A DNA stretch of 64,000 bases from Papaver somniferum (taxonomy: Eukaryota > Streptophyta > Magnoliopsida > Ranunculales > Papaveraceae): NCBI RefSeq assembly GCF_003573695.1, contig NC_039367.1, positions 163,014,542 through 163,078,541 of the forward strand. The letters are read 5' to 3'. Both the position numbers and the translations under genes were made by a program. A model generated the notes under the pieces. It searched no databases and was not told where the DNA came from. It worked only from the letters and a program-made list of their open reading frames with translations. Of this stretch, positions 11,130 to 21,522 are shown piece after piece; the stretch's first letter is position 1; the number at the start of each line of letters is the position of its first letter.

Positions 11130-11293
11130 TTAAACTTAATGTACATTTGACACGCGTCAAATGTACCCGTATCCAAAGAGATGTGAAATGGTCTCGGAAA
11201 TACATTTACCCGGGACAAACGTAGCTTTAGTCCCGTTTATAGATACAGACGTGACAAGGTCAACCGTGACCAAAGACCATAATTGTACTAGTG
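11130..11293. repeat. CACTA right subterminal repeats and terminal inverted repeat
   Basis: Inverted counterpart of the left end. It contains gacaaggtcaaccgtgaccaa and ends TTGTACTAGTG at 11293, followed by the TCA target duplication. Confidence 0.82.
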
Positions 11294-11296
11294 TCA

Positions 11297-12895
11297 ACAA
11301 CTTTTGGATTACACTTTCATTAGCATTACTTTTATGTTTTTGCAGGGATAAAAAAATTTTATGTCAATGGTTACTTTTAATCACATGATTACATTCACTA
11401 TACCATTCCAATGACGTTGCGTTGGCGCTGAGCTATATCTAGCTAACAATTTCATTGAGGATGTAACATTTGGTCGAGTACATTATGCTAAGTACAATAA
11501 TGCGTCTATTATACTTAAATAAGGAAAGTTCATCTCCCGAACCAACTTCGTCATCTTCCTTTAGACGAATTGATTATTTATATAAATTTGAAACTCGACT
11601 AATCATGGGAGTGCTAGCAGCATGCATGTCCTTGTTAAATTTCCTGACAATGGACATATGCAAACTGGTGGAATAATATACCACAAGCTCGGTCTTCTAG
11701 TTTAGAACATATATAAGTTCGAGATTTCGCAGGGTTTTCATCTCAAATTCAGGTTTTAAATAGCTTGTAAGATCTCTTATTCTATTAAGATTACTTATCA
11801 TGTCCATACCGTCGACATAGATAGCTATAATTATGAATCAGGAATTTATTTAATACGCATGGCACGAAATCTTATTTGTTTATCCCTTCCCAATCAAATA
11901 GTCACTTAGACGGGTATACCACATCCGCCTGATTGTTTAAATCAATAAGTGAGTGTTCCAGTGTAACTGCAAACACACTCCGTGGTTTAGAGTCATTCGG
12001 CTTGGGAAGAAAAAGTCCATCATGCACTTTTGCAAATATCGTTGAGCCTACATCTCCAGAGATATAACCACATCTACTATGTTTCAAGTTCTTTTGAAAC
12101 TACCAAGAAAACTAATTAACTGAACATTATGATGTTCAAAAGAGTAAGCGATCCAGGGGTTTGTGAGAAACCTCGTGCCACAAGGTGATTCTTTATACTT
12201 TAAGACCTCATTCTTCTCACTACACTTTGTGACAAATAACCACATATGTTCCACAGGCTTTACACTAGGTTGGTTGCGTAGGCCAAATATGCTACTTATT
12301 TGAAATTAATCAAAATAAAGCATGGTTCGATCTCATTGTGCTCTACTTCTGGAGCAACTATTTATGGATTATATCATCATTGTGCACGCATGATCTTTTC
12401 ATTGACTCATATATGAATTCTCATGATCCGTCAGGATTTCATTGTTCTCTAGAATCATTCAAAACTTCGGAGCGTCCTCCAGTTTGATTCATGGACATAT
12501 TCATAGAAAATCTTATAAGATGACTTCTGATGATATAAATAAGTTGTGCCTTACTCACCTACTTGCTTTCTAGGTGAGGATTGATCGAACCAAGTGGTCT
12601 CTCCAACTTCCTTTATGAATCCACGGCCTCAACCACACTTTCACTGATTGTAGTTGCAACACCTTAGTCTATGGTGTATATCCCGTATTGAGGATTTGTA
12701 ACTTTGCAGGTAGGTTTGCAGCTGGTATGTGTGATCTCATCACTTTAGCAACATCAGTGTACATTTTGAAAATCGAATATTCTTCATCACTTCACATTTA
12801 CATTTTTGGAGTACAAGAATCAATATGAGACACAGTGGGAACACACCACGATAATTCCTATCGTTCCCTTAGAAAATACTTTTTCTTATGTCCCC
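11297..12895 (-). pseudogene. Decayed RT/RNase H part of the copia polyprotein
   Basis: By position this should hold reverse transcriptase and RNase H of the minus-strand copia element. Only weak traces are seen. The open stretch 11902-12087 contains HDGLFLPKPNDSKP, which resembles the 'GLFYP..DSK' segment before the copia RNase H. The sequence has many stops and shifts. Assignment rests mainly on its place downstream of the integrase remnant. Confidence 0.4.
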
Positions 12896-13388
12896 CTAAC
12901 GACGGGAAGACTGTCTCATTAAAGTGAGAAACCACAAATCTAGCGATAAGAGATCTCCTTCCAAAAGTTTTAAAATGCGGATAATTGTTGGGAACTCATT
13001 TCCAACATAACTACTTAACAGTTTTGAAGACCCATCATAGTACGATGTGGAGTCGTAATGGCACATATATAGTGCAACTAAATGCGTAAGAACACGAATG
13101 TCAGTCTTAAATCCAGTTACCAACTGGTATGCAAAAAACGTTGACTAATATTGGGTTCTAAAAAAGAATTAAGTAAGATTCGTGTAATATTGCATATCCC
13201 CAAAGCAATAAAATATAAGTTGGTACGCATAACCTATTCCTTAGGCACCATCTGTAACCTTTGATGGCAGCCTCTGCGAAACCATTGGGTATAAGATGCT
13301 CTATATTGATCCTATTAAACATGCAATATTCATCAAGTCCTTTTGATGTAAATTCTCTAGCATTAATAAGGGTGGTGAGCCTTTGCAC
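12896..13388 (-). pseudogene. Copia integrase remnant
   Basis: Two adjacent minus-strand open stretches. 13158-13388 reads EFTSKGLDEYCM, then IEHLIPNGFAEAAIK and WGYAILH, a damaged match to the copia integrase core, where EFTS..F..YC and HTQNGLAE..IK..Q are typical. 12896-13123 reads YVGNEFPTIIR and EGDLLSLDL, matching the segment after the core (IYVG..SPSII..LEP.TGDLF). Frameshifts and stops separate them. Integrase would cut and join retroelement DNA; this copy is dead. Same strand as the LTR polarity. Confidence 0.75.
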
Positions 13389-15600
13389 TTTGTATTGTGT
13401 AATATATGCTAGGAGTTTTTAAACGCAAATTTCTTGGGAACTAGAACTAGTCCAAGATGTCAAAACATTCACCAGAGCCATAAGTCACTTTAATGGTCCT
13501 CATTTTTCATGAATATTTTTCTAAATTTCACCTTGTGTTCTTTGTAATATGAAATTTTTTACCATTTGCACCTGTTTTACTGAAGACTTTGTAAAATGAT
13601 TGATATGCTCTATTACTTAAAAGCATAATGGGAGGGAGGAGGGGGTTGTGCATCTAGTACTTTAGAAAACACTTATTGAGAGTTATGTCGTTACTTAGCA
13701 TTCTGTCAATCTTTTTCCCGTTGTCTCGTCCACTCAAACACGACGATGTACGTATGAGTCCTTTCAAAACGAAATATCATGTCACAACCAAAGCGCATTT
13801 ATGGTTATGTCAAAGTCTGTATGAGTGAATTTCCAACATTTCGTCATCGGAGTCAATATGGATTCAATAATCCAAATTAATAATATAGTGATTTACATTT
13901 CACTAAATTGACTCATTAGTCTCTCTAAAGTATGTTTTCTTCCAAATACATTAGTGACTATAAAAGATGCAATCAATTACATTATAATTACAGTCAGGTT
14001 TCACATGATATCCATTTGCATGTGTTTCTTTGGAATTTAAAAAGGTGTGATTATCTCTCGGTACACATAGAGATTTTGTGACGTCTTTGTTCTATCTTGA
14101 AAACAAATTTTTGAGCAGTGTTGCGCTCGATGATCCAATCATCGTAGTCACATTATAAGGAAATAGTTCAACAACTAGTTTAAATTCCTTAAGCTAGTGG
14201 AAGAAAAACAACTATGAGTTAGACATTTGGGTCTTGAGAGTTGTAATAAGTGGTGTGGCCTTGTTACGTAATAAAAATGGGATTCTACTCAAGTACTTTA
14301 GATTGAATATATATTACGTTTCACCCAATATATCTCAAGTACTTTAGAGAATTTATGTCTCGTGTTTTCATTCCATAGGTGCGGATATTGGATCTAGTTC
14401 AACTGAATAAGATAGTCAATTGTCCCGGCAAAGTTCTTGTTGCCATTAAAGTTGATGTGAAAATTGGTTGCTATTATGATACATACATTACATTATATAT
14501 ACCAACATCTATGACCAGGTGTATTTCCAATTCTTTCATTTATGATGGGAGCTAGTATTACATTTTAGCTGATCACATACTCGGTTGATACTTGTGTATT
14601 TGATTTAATTACTATCATAGACAAACGTACATCTTTTTCTCATGATATATGTATCCCTTTTCACATGCTTTATATGAGTCAGTACGTCTAACCCTCATTA
14701 CTTCGGGGTTCTTTCCATTTCCAATTTTACTACATTTAGCTTAATTTGAGAAATTTCTTTATCTCAACAGGACAAGAGAATCTCACAACACATGTCAACC
14801 AGTTACTTTAGGTTGATATATTACTATAGATAGTTCTCTTGTTGTCATACTTCAACATGTACTGGTTCGTTTGTATCATGGATGAAGTAAATAAATGGAA
14901 ATTTTCTGACTCATATAATCTTTTTTGAGTTCTTCCATAAAAATTGGAATACATGTGATTTTATTTGAACGTATCTTTTAAAACTACCGACTCTTTAATA
15001 GTCGAGTAAGCGGATTACATCCCACAAAACATTCAAGTTTGGGCGGAAAATATCAAATACATAATAATGGTGCTCAAGTACTTTTAAAACCCAAATAAAC
15101 ATATTTGAATCGAGTTGGTACTACAAATTGAACAAAAGATAAACATCATTCACCCATAGCCAATATCATTTCAAGAGAACAAAATAATAACAAGACCAAA
15201 ATTTTTAATTGCCGAGATCAATAGTCATAGTTTAAATTGACCGTTTATACGGTATGCACTTATTTTAAGGGGAAAAAAATAGAACTATACATCTTCTAAA
15301 AACAAATAAATAAATAAGCCCAACGTATATTCAATATAAAAACCCACATTAGTTAGTTACATACCTCAATTTTCGGTTCCCGCTATATTTGTATGTAGAC
15401 AAAACCGGAACAGCTTTGGTTGTGCGAAGCCCAGAACCAGCTGGAACATCACACCAGGAACAAGCTGGAACAGCGCAGACCTGGTTGGATCGGACCGAGT
15501 TGGTCCTGGTTGGACCTGGCCATGTTGGTCGTGGTTGAGTTGCATCGGGTTGAGTATTTTCCAATCGGAAGACGAACAGACTTTTCCCTTTCATGACGAA
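13389..15600 (-). other. Copia interior, no recognisable gag
   Basis: By position this corresponds to gag, protease and N-terminal integrase of the minus-strand copia element. The sequence is AT-rich and full of stops; I recognise no CCHC knuckle or protease motif. Confidence 0.4.
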
Positions 15601-16130
15601 CAGAAAGTTTCCCCTTTCACGATCCTCCGCATCTGGGTTGCACAGACGCGGACGCGTAGACGCGGACACGACATGACGCGGACACTACAAAATTCTCAAA
15701 AAACTAGGACGCGGACACGTATATACATATTTTATTTATATATTATTTATATATATAATCATGTATTTATACAACAAAGTCAAGTATTTCGATCCTAAAA
15801 ATTAGAATATGATGCTACATGTGTATAAATTTCAAAAGAAAATAAGATATCGTTTATTTATACACGCTGCAGGGTATGCGTGATGTCATTTCCAACTACA
15901 AAACCCTAATAAAGACCTAAATTATTGACCTAAATGTTTGTCTTTCTTCATTTGGTTAATAATAGTAAAAATAAAGGAAGAAGTTTAAATGAAAATGAAA
16001 AAGAAATGCGTCGGGCACGCATCATCGGTGCGTCCAAACCAGACGCGCGCAGGACACACAAATTGGTGCGTCGGACGCGGACACGGCTCAAGAAATGGAG
16101 TGTCCGTACAACCCAGCTCCGCATACATCT
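15600..16130. repeat. GC-rich acgcggacacg-type repeat patches
   Basis: Two clusters (15640-15725 and 16005-16100) of imperfect repeats of acgcggacac and gcgtcggacg stand out from AT-rich surroundings, about 300 bp apart and separated by a TA-rich stretch. They may be the ends of a degraded element; no clear TSD was found. Confidence 0.45.
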
Positions 16131-16646
16131 CCGACCCACATGATCAATCAATCACGGAATGAGTGAATGGGAATATATTATAAAACTTTAATCTAATGTA
16201 TCATTGTGAATCCGAATACATATATATATGACTATTTTGTGATTCCTCCCCTCCCAAGATCGCTAATTAGCGTTTCCTCCCCAAATAGATTAAAATTAGT
16301 GAATCCTCCCCTCGTTAGGAATTCCGTCCACTGCTCGGTTAGCTGAGTCAGGTGCTGTGCATGCGTGGAAAAAATTGTCCATGTGTTTACCGACCTTCCC
16401 AAAATGCCCTCGGCTAAAAAACAAGTTAGATATCACATGTGTATGGTCGAAGATGGAGCAATCTGTACGGTCGGAAATCCTCCAAAATTGTGTCGTTGGT
16501 TGCATAACGGTCACTTTCTCCTCATCTCCTCTTCCCATCTGTTTATTAAGAAGAAGACCGATTCATTCCATACACTACCATTATTTTTCTGAAAGTGTAC
16601 AATCTGAAGAAAGAAATAGCTTAAGTGAAGAAGGAAACACGACTCA

Positions 16647-17161
16647 ATGGGGGATTCATCATCCAGCTCCACCTGTAAGGTAAGTGAATCCGCCATTAGG
16701 GGAGGTAATGCTAATTAGTATATTCACAGTGAGAAGGAAACACTAATAAAATTATACATTTCCAGTGTAGATGCAGCTGCCAAATTTGCAAATCACCTTC
16801 ACATCATGCCATGAAGTGCCCATTCCTATACTCAAAATGCAGAAAATGTAATGGTATGCGCAAAGTATGTGAAGCAAATACTGATGCTAACAAAGGAAGG
16901 AGATTCCTAAAATGCCTAGATCAACCAATATGCAATGAATTTCAATGGTTAGATCAGGCTGTGCAATCACCAACAAGATCCACACAACAATCTATAGATG
17001 GATGTTTCAAGTGTGGTAGTGATTCTTACTGGGTTTCAAACTGTCCAGAACCTTCACATGCATCCAAGAAACAAGTGAAACCTATTGATGGATGTGATGA
17101 ATGTTTTTTAAACCAATTAGGAGAAAACAATCCCTTATTTCTGATTGGTGTATATGATTAA
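16647..17161 (+). CDS. Small GRF plus CCHC zinc-finger protein, two exons
   Basis: Exon 1 is 16647-16679 (MGDSSSSSTCK, donor AAG|gtaagt) and exon 2 is 16766-17161 (acceptor tttccag). The two join in phase to give about 142 residues. The protein has a Cys-rich start (CRCSCQICKSPSHH), a GRF-type zinc finger (CRKCNG, GRRFLKC, then C..FQWLD) and a CCHC-like knuckle (CFKCGSDSYWVSNC, with Trp where the knuckle His would lie). GRF fingers bind single-stranded nucleic acid in known proteins. It lies inside the copia element on the opposite strand, next to the element's 5' LTR. It is intact, with usable splice sites. It could be a captured host gene, part of another inserted transposon, or a remnant of a longer protein. 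Function unknown. Confidence 0.6.
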
Positions 17162-17428
17162 TCAAAAAAATCTCTAATTCCTGATTAAACCATTTTTCGA
17201 CGCAGATTTAACATACCCAAAATTGAAATCACAAAACAGGTCAGATTCCAAAAATGAAATCAAAAATTAGGGAATAGAAAAAAAATATATTTATAGAGCA
17301 AAGAAGATCCAACTTATCTGATTTGATTGCAGCAATTTTCAAATTAGCTTGACGTAATCCGTGTAGCAAAAAAAAAAAAGTCAATCAATCCGATATAGCT
17401 CCACGATATAGCATCATGCATGATAACG
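17162..17428 (-). other. 5' leader of the copia element with degenerate primer site
   Basis: Read on the minus strand, the base pairs after the 5' LTR are GTTATCATGCATGATG. This is a plausible mutated tRNA-Met primer site (GGTATCAGAGCATG type). No coding sequence is seen. Confidence 0.45.
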
Positions 17429-17596
17429 TTTTGGAGTAACAATTAGGTTAATGCAAGAGATAGAGATGAAGAAGAACTTGGTATTGATAAAGAGGCATCA
17501 AACTATTAAATACATATAATGTTCTCTTATATACAGGAAAGGGAAGACCTATTCATCTAATGGACCGCACATCCATGGGCCACAGGTCCTATAACA
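17429..17596 (-). repeat. Copia LTR (5' LTR, element on minus strand)
   Basis: 168-bp direct repeat of 5141-5308 with a few substitutions. It ends CCTATAACA at 17596, followed by aaatg, the likely target duplicate of gaatg at 5136-5140. Confidence 0.88.
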
Positions 17597-18774
17597 AAAT
17601 GTAGTAAATTATTAAAAATTATGGTAATGATGGTGGGATCTTAGTTAAATAATTTTCATTAAATTCGTCTTTTATATTTTAAATATTAATTATAGAAGAA
17701 ATAAATTGGATCATTGGCACCTCGTATGGCAGATGTTAATTCCGATACGGATGTCAAAGTGAAAGAATAGATCAACCCAATAAAAGCTTTCATTTTTTTC
17801 TTCTTGTATGTATTGGATCTTGATTTTGTACTTTGATCACCATTAACTCTTATTTCTTCCTTATATTTGATCACCATTAATCCGTGGATTTTGATTTCAT
17901 GTTTTCGATATGAATACTCGCATCTCTACAAATATTTTATACGAGAGCGAGAAAGAGATATAAAGAGATAAGTCTCATACGTAGAAAAAACAAAAATTCG
18001 ACAATAGGCTTACTTTATAAAAACAATGATGCTACGTCGACAACGGTTTCTACCGGAATTAATCCCGTGTGAGAGAGCCCCTGGGACCCGCTGGAGCTAG
18101 CAGGAGATGGGCATATGGAGCCCACTGAAATTTGTGTCTATCTGGAAATCCCACGAGATTTCAGCCCCGATAGACTAAGCATTATTGTTATAAAAATGAA
18201 ACGGATGTAATACATCTATTAACACATTTGAGATTTTAGTATAACTTTTGAAATATATGGAGCTTTTATAGATCTCTAACTTATGCTTGGAGTTTAGTTG
18301 GTCTAATATTTATGTAGGGTCATCTCAATGTTTTACCCGATGTTATGTTTTAAAAGTTGAAAGATTACTCTAGGTTCAAAAGGGTCATCTCGTGTATTGA
18401 TCCTATTGTAATGGCAGATTCTATGGATAGAACGTACCCATGTTATTTCTTGCTAGTTTAATAAAATATCATGAACGTGAGGGACAAACTCGCGACCTCT
18501 CTTCTCATCATCATTTCATGCTTCAAGATATACTAATGTCTAATGGTAAACACGATAATCGTGATTCAGATATGTTTTTGATTAATCTGCAACCATTAAG
18601 TCTACGATAGTTTTGTCGTATTCTTAAGATAAGGTAGGCATGGGCTTCTTCATGGTATATACGAGTTAGATTCGCAGAATGTATGAAGTCTTAAATCCAC
18701 CCACACTAAGGTCCACGTGTTAGAGGATCAGTGACGTCCGGATAAGTGGGACATCGAAAGAATAACAAATTATA
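17597..18774 (+). other. Original intron 2 sequence of neprosin copy 1
   Basis: No gene is seen. From about 17815 it is recognisably similar to copy 2 intron 2 (59465-59640), for example 'gatcaccattaatccgt' against 'gatcaccattcatccgt' and 'tatacgagagcgaga' against 'tatacgagagtgaga'. This shows where host sequence resumes after the copia insertion. Confidence 0.6.
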
Positions 18775-19121
18775 CTTCCTCCGTCCTAATTTACTTGTCT
18801 AAATTGATCATTTTTTTTGTCCTAATTTAGTTGCTAAGTTTCATATTTTATCCCCATGTTGGAATCAGATCATGGTATTGAAAATGGTGTAATTCTATTT
18901 CCCATGCACATCTTAAATACTCCTCTCTCTATATATCCTTTATTCCCTTCTTCTCGGACTAAAACATTTTTTTTTGTTTTGAATTCTTAAATACTAGACC
19001 AAAAAACTAGGTATCTTAAATACTAGTTTTGGGGGTAATTTTGGAATTTTATTTTCTCTCTCTACTTTTCTTAATCTGTGTGCAAAAACCATTTTAAGCA
19101 AGTAAATTAGGACGGAGGGAA
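18775..19121. mobile_element. Stowaway-type MITE
   Basis: The left end CTTCCTCCGTCCTAATTTAC and the right end GTAAATTAGGACGGAGGGAA form a terminal inverted repeat of about 20 bp, flanked by TA on both sides (18773-18774 and 19122-19123). The CTCCCTCCGTCC-like terminus with TA duplication is diagnostic of plant Stowaway (Tc1/mariner-derived) MITEs. Length is 347 bp with no ORF. The corresponding point in copy 2 intron 2 is empty. Confidence 0.92.
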
Positions 19122-19458
19122 TATGCTTTATTGAATTGGTTTTTGATTTTCACTCATTTTAACATGATATTAGTCTATTAGAGTTAAACAATACAGCATG
19201 TGAGCGTTGTGAGGTGCATGCAATTTCACATTGCGTGTCTGCTTATAGTTACAATATAAACAAACCAATTTACTTACTTATTGCCAGTTTGGTTCGAGTT
19301 TGATGCACAGAAACTTCAGCAGTTAATAGCTCTGATTCCCAGGCTAATGAAAAAAATATAAGTCCATATTCCATATTGTTCCATCATACAATGATCTATA
19401 TGACACTAGGATAGTTTTCCTATATTGTTTACAAAATTTGATGTTTACATATTTACAG

Positions 19459-19675
19459 ATGAGTCCCGACTCAATTCCAGGAGAGACGACCAATAAAACC
19501 ATCTCATCATCCTCTATATTTGGTGTTCTTCAAAAGGAAATATGTTCCTTAGGGACAGTACCTATTCGGAGAATAACCAAGGAAGATTTGATGAATGCTA
19601 AAAAAAATTATAAAGAAAACTAGACTAATCCATGCAAATAATACTTATCCTAACGCACCTACGGCTAACCAGCAG
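19459..19675 (+). pseudogene. Neprosin copy 1, exon 3 (frameshifted)
   Basis: Encodes MSPDSIPGE, then GTVPIRRITKEDLMNAK. A run of seven A where copy 2 has AAGAAA adds one base and brings a stop at 19621-19623. Out of that frame the sequence continues to match copy 2 up to the donor CAG|gtaagc. Three extra bases lie just before the donor relative to copy 2. Confidence 0.82.
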
Positions 19676-19794
19676 GTAAGCAGTATACTCTTGTTACATG
19701 TTTTTTTTTTTTTTTTTTGAAGAATCTATATACATTCCTTTTAATTATTAGCTCATTACAGTTGAAGTATAAGTATATTTATCTTGTTTTGTAG

Positions 19795-19958
19795 TTGTCT
19801 TTGCTGAAGAAGTCATTAAAGGGAAACAATATTTCGGAGGCACTGCCTATATGTCTTTACATGACCTTTTGATATATCGTGACGAGTTCAGTATTTCACA
19901 AATTTGGCTTCGTAATGGACCTCAGGAAAAAATAAATAGCATTGAATTCAGAATAATG
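19795..19958 (+). pseudogene. Neprosin copy 1, exon 4 (one base short)
   Basis: 164 bp against 165 bp in copy 2, with one T missing directly after the acceptor gtag. The rest reads [21 protein letters not shown] sequence and SQIWLRNGP in the expected frame. Lys replaces Val/Glu at one position. Confidence 0.8.
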
Positions 19959-20102
19959 GTAGGTATTGTCTTTTACATTTTCAAATTTGATCATATAATT
20001 CATAGTTTCTTACCAAACAAAAATAAAAGTCTCACTTTATTTTATCGGGTTATGTCGTAAATATATTCTATTTTTGGTGTTTTTTTTTTGTTTTTTTTGA
20101 AG

Positions 20103-20156
20103 CACGATCCTTTGTTATTTGGTGATGGTCGCGCTCAATTATTTGGTTCTTGGACT
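20103..20156 (+). CDS. Neprosin copy 1, exon 5
   Basis: 18 codons, [18 protein letters not shown], with acceptor tgaag and donor gtaagt. It matches exon 5 of copy 2 in length and frame. Confidence 0.82.
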
Positions 20157-20444
20157 GTAAGTTACATTCTTAGTTATTTTTGTATATATATGTTTATTCA
20201 ATGCAAGAAACCACCAGAATGCTACTAATGGAGTTCCCCGGGCAATGAACTCCGTGAGGATTGAGTATGAATTATTATAATTATATATCAACAAGAAAGT
20301 AAAATGTTTGCATATTATATACCTCTCTCTGGAATTATAGTTTTTATTAGAATTGTGTATGTTTGTAAGTATGCGTCGCAATCAAATATCACGTTGTTAT
20401 AGCATGAAAAGAAAATAATAACTGTCTTAAGACTAATGTTACAG

Positions 20445-20588
20445 GCTGATGGACACCAAACAACAAGTTGTTATAATATAATGTGCCTCAGCTTCGTTCA
20501 GGTTAATCGTGCGATAACGTTTGGTAACCAGTTTCATTCAACAATATATGGAAAAGTAATATTCGATATACATCTTATGGTGCGCAGG
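20445..20588 (+). CDS. Neprosin copy 1, exon 6
   Basis: 48 codons starting ADGHQTTSCYN with FVQVNRAITFG and ending VRR before gtaagg. Open, but the family's GCYN and CPGF signatures read SCYN and CLSF, suggesting relaxed constraint. Confidence 0.82.
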
Positions 20589-20744
20589 GTAAGGAAGTAT
20601 ATCTGATTTTTTTTTCCTTCATCAGTGTTCTTCTTTTCTTCAGATACCACAGATTTGGATATGTAAATACCAACTTGTATTTGAGTTGAAACCTATATTA
20701 TTAAAAAAGTTAATGAAAAATTCTTATAACCATATACGCGACAG

Positions 20745-21134
20745 GCCCCGTTAAATAAAGACTGGTGGTTAAGCATTGGATCAAATGCTGAAACAAGTGA
20801 ACCAATAGGATATTGGTCGAATGAAATATTTACACATCTGGCCAACAGTGTATCGAATCTACGGTATGGAGGGTTGGAAAGTGCTTTATATAGAAGATCA
20901 AGTCCACCGATGGGAAATGGAGACTTACCTCAACTTAAGGATTTTACAAAAACAACTTACATGGTTAAAATGAAGTATATAAACGAGACAGGACATACTG
21001 TTAACCTAGATCGACAATCAATGCAAATCCATCATGGCACGATAACAGAATGCTATGATGTTATGTTTGATAATCCTTTAGGAGATTTTGATATAACTAT
21101 GGCGTATGGAGGACCTGGTGGTGTATGTACCTAG
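20745..21134 (+). CDS. Neprosin copy 1, exon 7 (C-terminus)
   Basis: 130 codons including TAG. Contains DWWLSIG, EPIGYWSNEIFTHLA, PMGNGDLPQL, MVKMKYINETG and the final YGGPGGVCT. Same length as copy 2 exon 7. The family's GGE after the THLA block reads GGLES here. Confidence 0.85.
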   Translation, partial: APLNKDWWLSIGSNAETSEPIGYWSNEIFTHLANSVSNLRYGGLESALYRRSSPPMGNGDLPQLKDFTKTTYMVKMKYINETGHTVNLDRQSMQIHHGTITECYDVMFDNPLGDFDITMAYGGPGGVCT

Positions 21135-21522
21135 TACAATGATACCGTAATAATATTCTTAATATGGAAGCATTCAGAATAATATTGAGATTCTAATAAT
21201 ATTGTTTCTCTAAAAAGGATAGTCAAAATCATTTCATTGTTTTGCCCAAATTTCATTTTTTTGTTCATCCAAAGAGTTTTGCGAGAATAAGTATAACCAA
21301 CAACATAAATACTCAATAACATCCCCTTTTAAAGAATAAAACTAACATTGGTCGAGCTTATCCGTCGTTTCATTTGGCTGTTGAACGTAACCACGTCTTC
21401 TCATTGGCTCGGAAGTAAGCCATTTGTGTCTGACAGATGAAATTCTGAGGTATATGTGCCTTAATGAAGCAACTTGCGTATTGGGCGGGTGCTTGTTACA
21501 CACCTGACGGACGTCCCTTATT

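Larger units (their letters stand above)
6457..11293. mobile_element. CACTA (En/Spm) DNA transposon, non-autonomous, carrying host gene fragments
   Basis: The left end reads CATTAGTACAAAAATGG and the right end read inward is CACTAGTACAATTATGG, a 17-bp terminal inverted repeat with three differences. The trinucleotide TCA (6454-6456 and 11294-11296) is duplicated at both borders. A CACTA-type terminus and a 3-bp TSD are the hallmarks of this superfamily. About ten copies of an accgtg(a/t)ccaaa-type motif, in both orientations, crowd the first 330 bp and more occur in the last 150 bp, matching the subterminal repeats that CACTA transposases bind. No transposase gene is seen. The interior carries kinase-like and subtilase-like exons on the minus strand, so this looks like a Pack-CACTA. 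Confidence 0.88.
5141..17596 (-). mobile_element. Ty1/copia LTR retrotransposon remnant in intron 2 of neprosin copy 1
   Basis: Two direct repeats of exactly 168 bp (5141-5308 and 17429-17596) bound the element. Read on the minus strand the LTR starts TGTTATAGG and the purine tract AAGGGGGAG precedes it at the 5308 end, so the element is on the minus strand. Its 5' LTR is the one at 17429. Flanking 5-mers are gaatg (5136-5140) and aaatg (17597-17601), a near target-site duplication. Degenerate integrase sequence at 12896-13388 confirms the superfamily and strand. The span includes a CACTA transposon (6457-11293) and a zinc-finger gene (16647-17161). Copy 2 lacks the whole insertion. Confidence 0.85.
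4338..21134 (+). pseudogene. Neprosin-domain (DUF4409/DUF239) protein gene, copy 1, broken
   Basis: Family: plant proteins with a neprosin propeptide (DUF4409) and a C-terminal DUF239 domain. Nepenthes neprosin is a secreted glutamic endopeptidase that cuts after proline. Exons by homology and splice signals: 1, 4338-4507; 2, 4658-4744; 3, 19459-19675; 4, 19795-19958; 5, 20103-20156; 6, 20445-20588; 7, 20745-21134. Visible motifs are [40 protein letters not shown], a TSCYN/CLSF stretch and a final YGGPGG. Lesions relative to copy 2: the signal-peptide frame ends in a stop at 4440, one extra A lies in an A run of exon 3 (about 19600) and gives a stop at 19621, and one T is missing at the start of exon 4. 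The conserved GCYN and CPGF are changed to SCYN and CLSF. Intron 2 holds about 12.5 kb of transposons. Exons 5-7 remain open. Most likely a pseudogene. Confidence 0.85.

Noticed and set aside
15349..16700. Overlapping ORFs on both strands around the GC-rich patches
   Set aside because: Compositional artefacts of cggac-type repeats. Only the spliced GRF gene at 16647-17161 has a recognisable motif.
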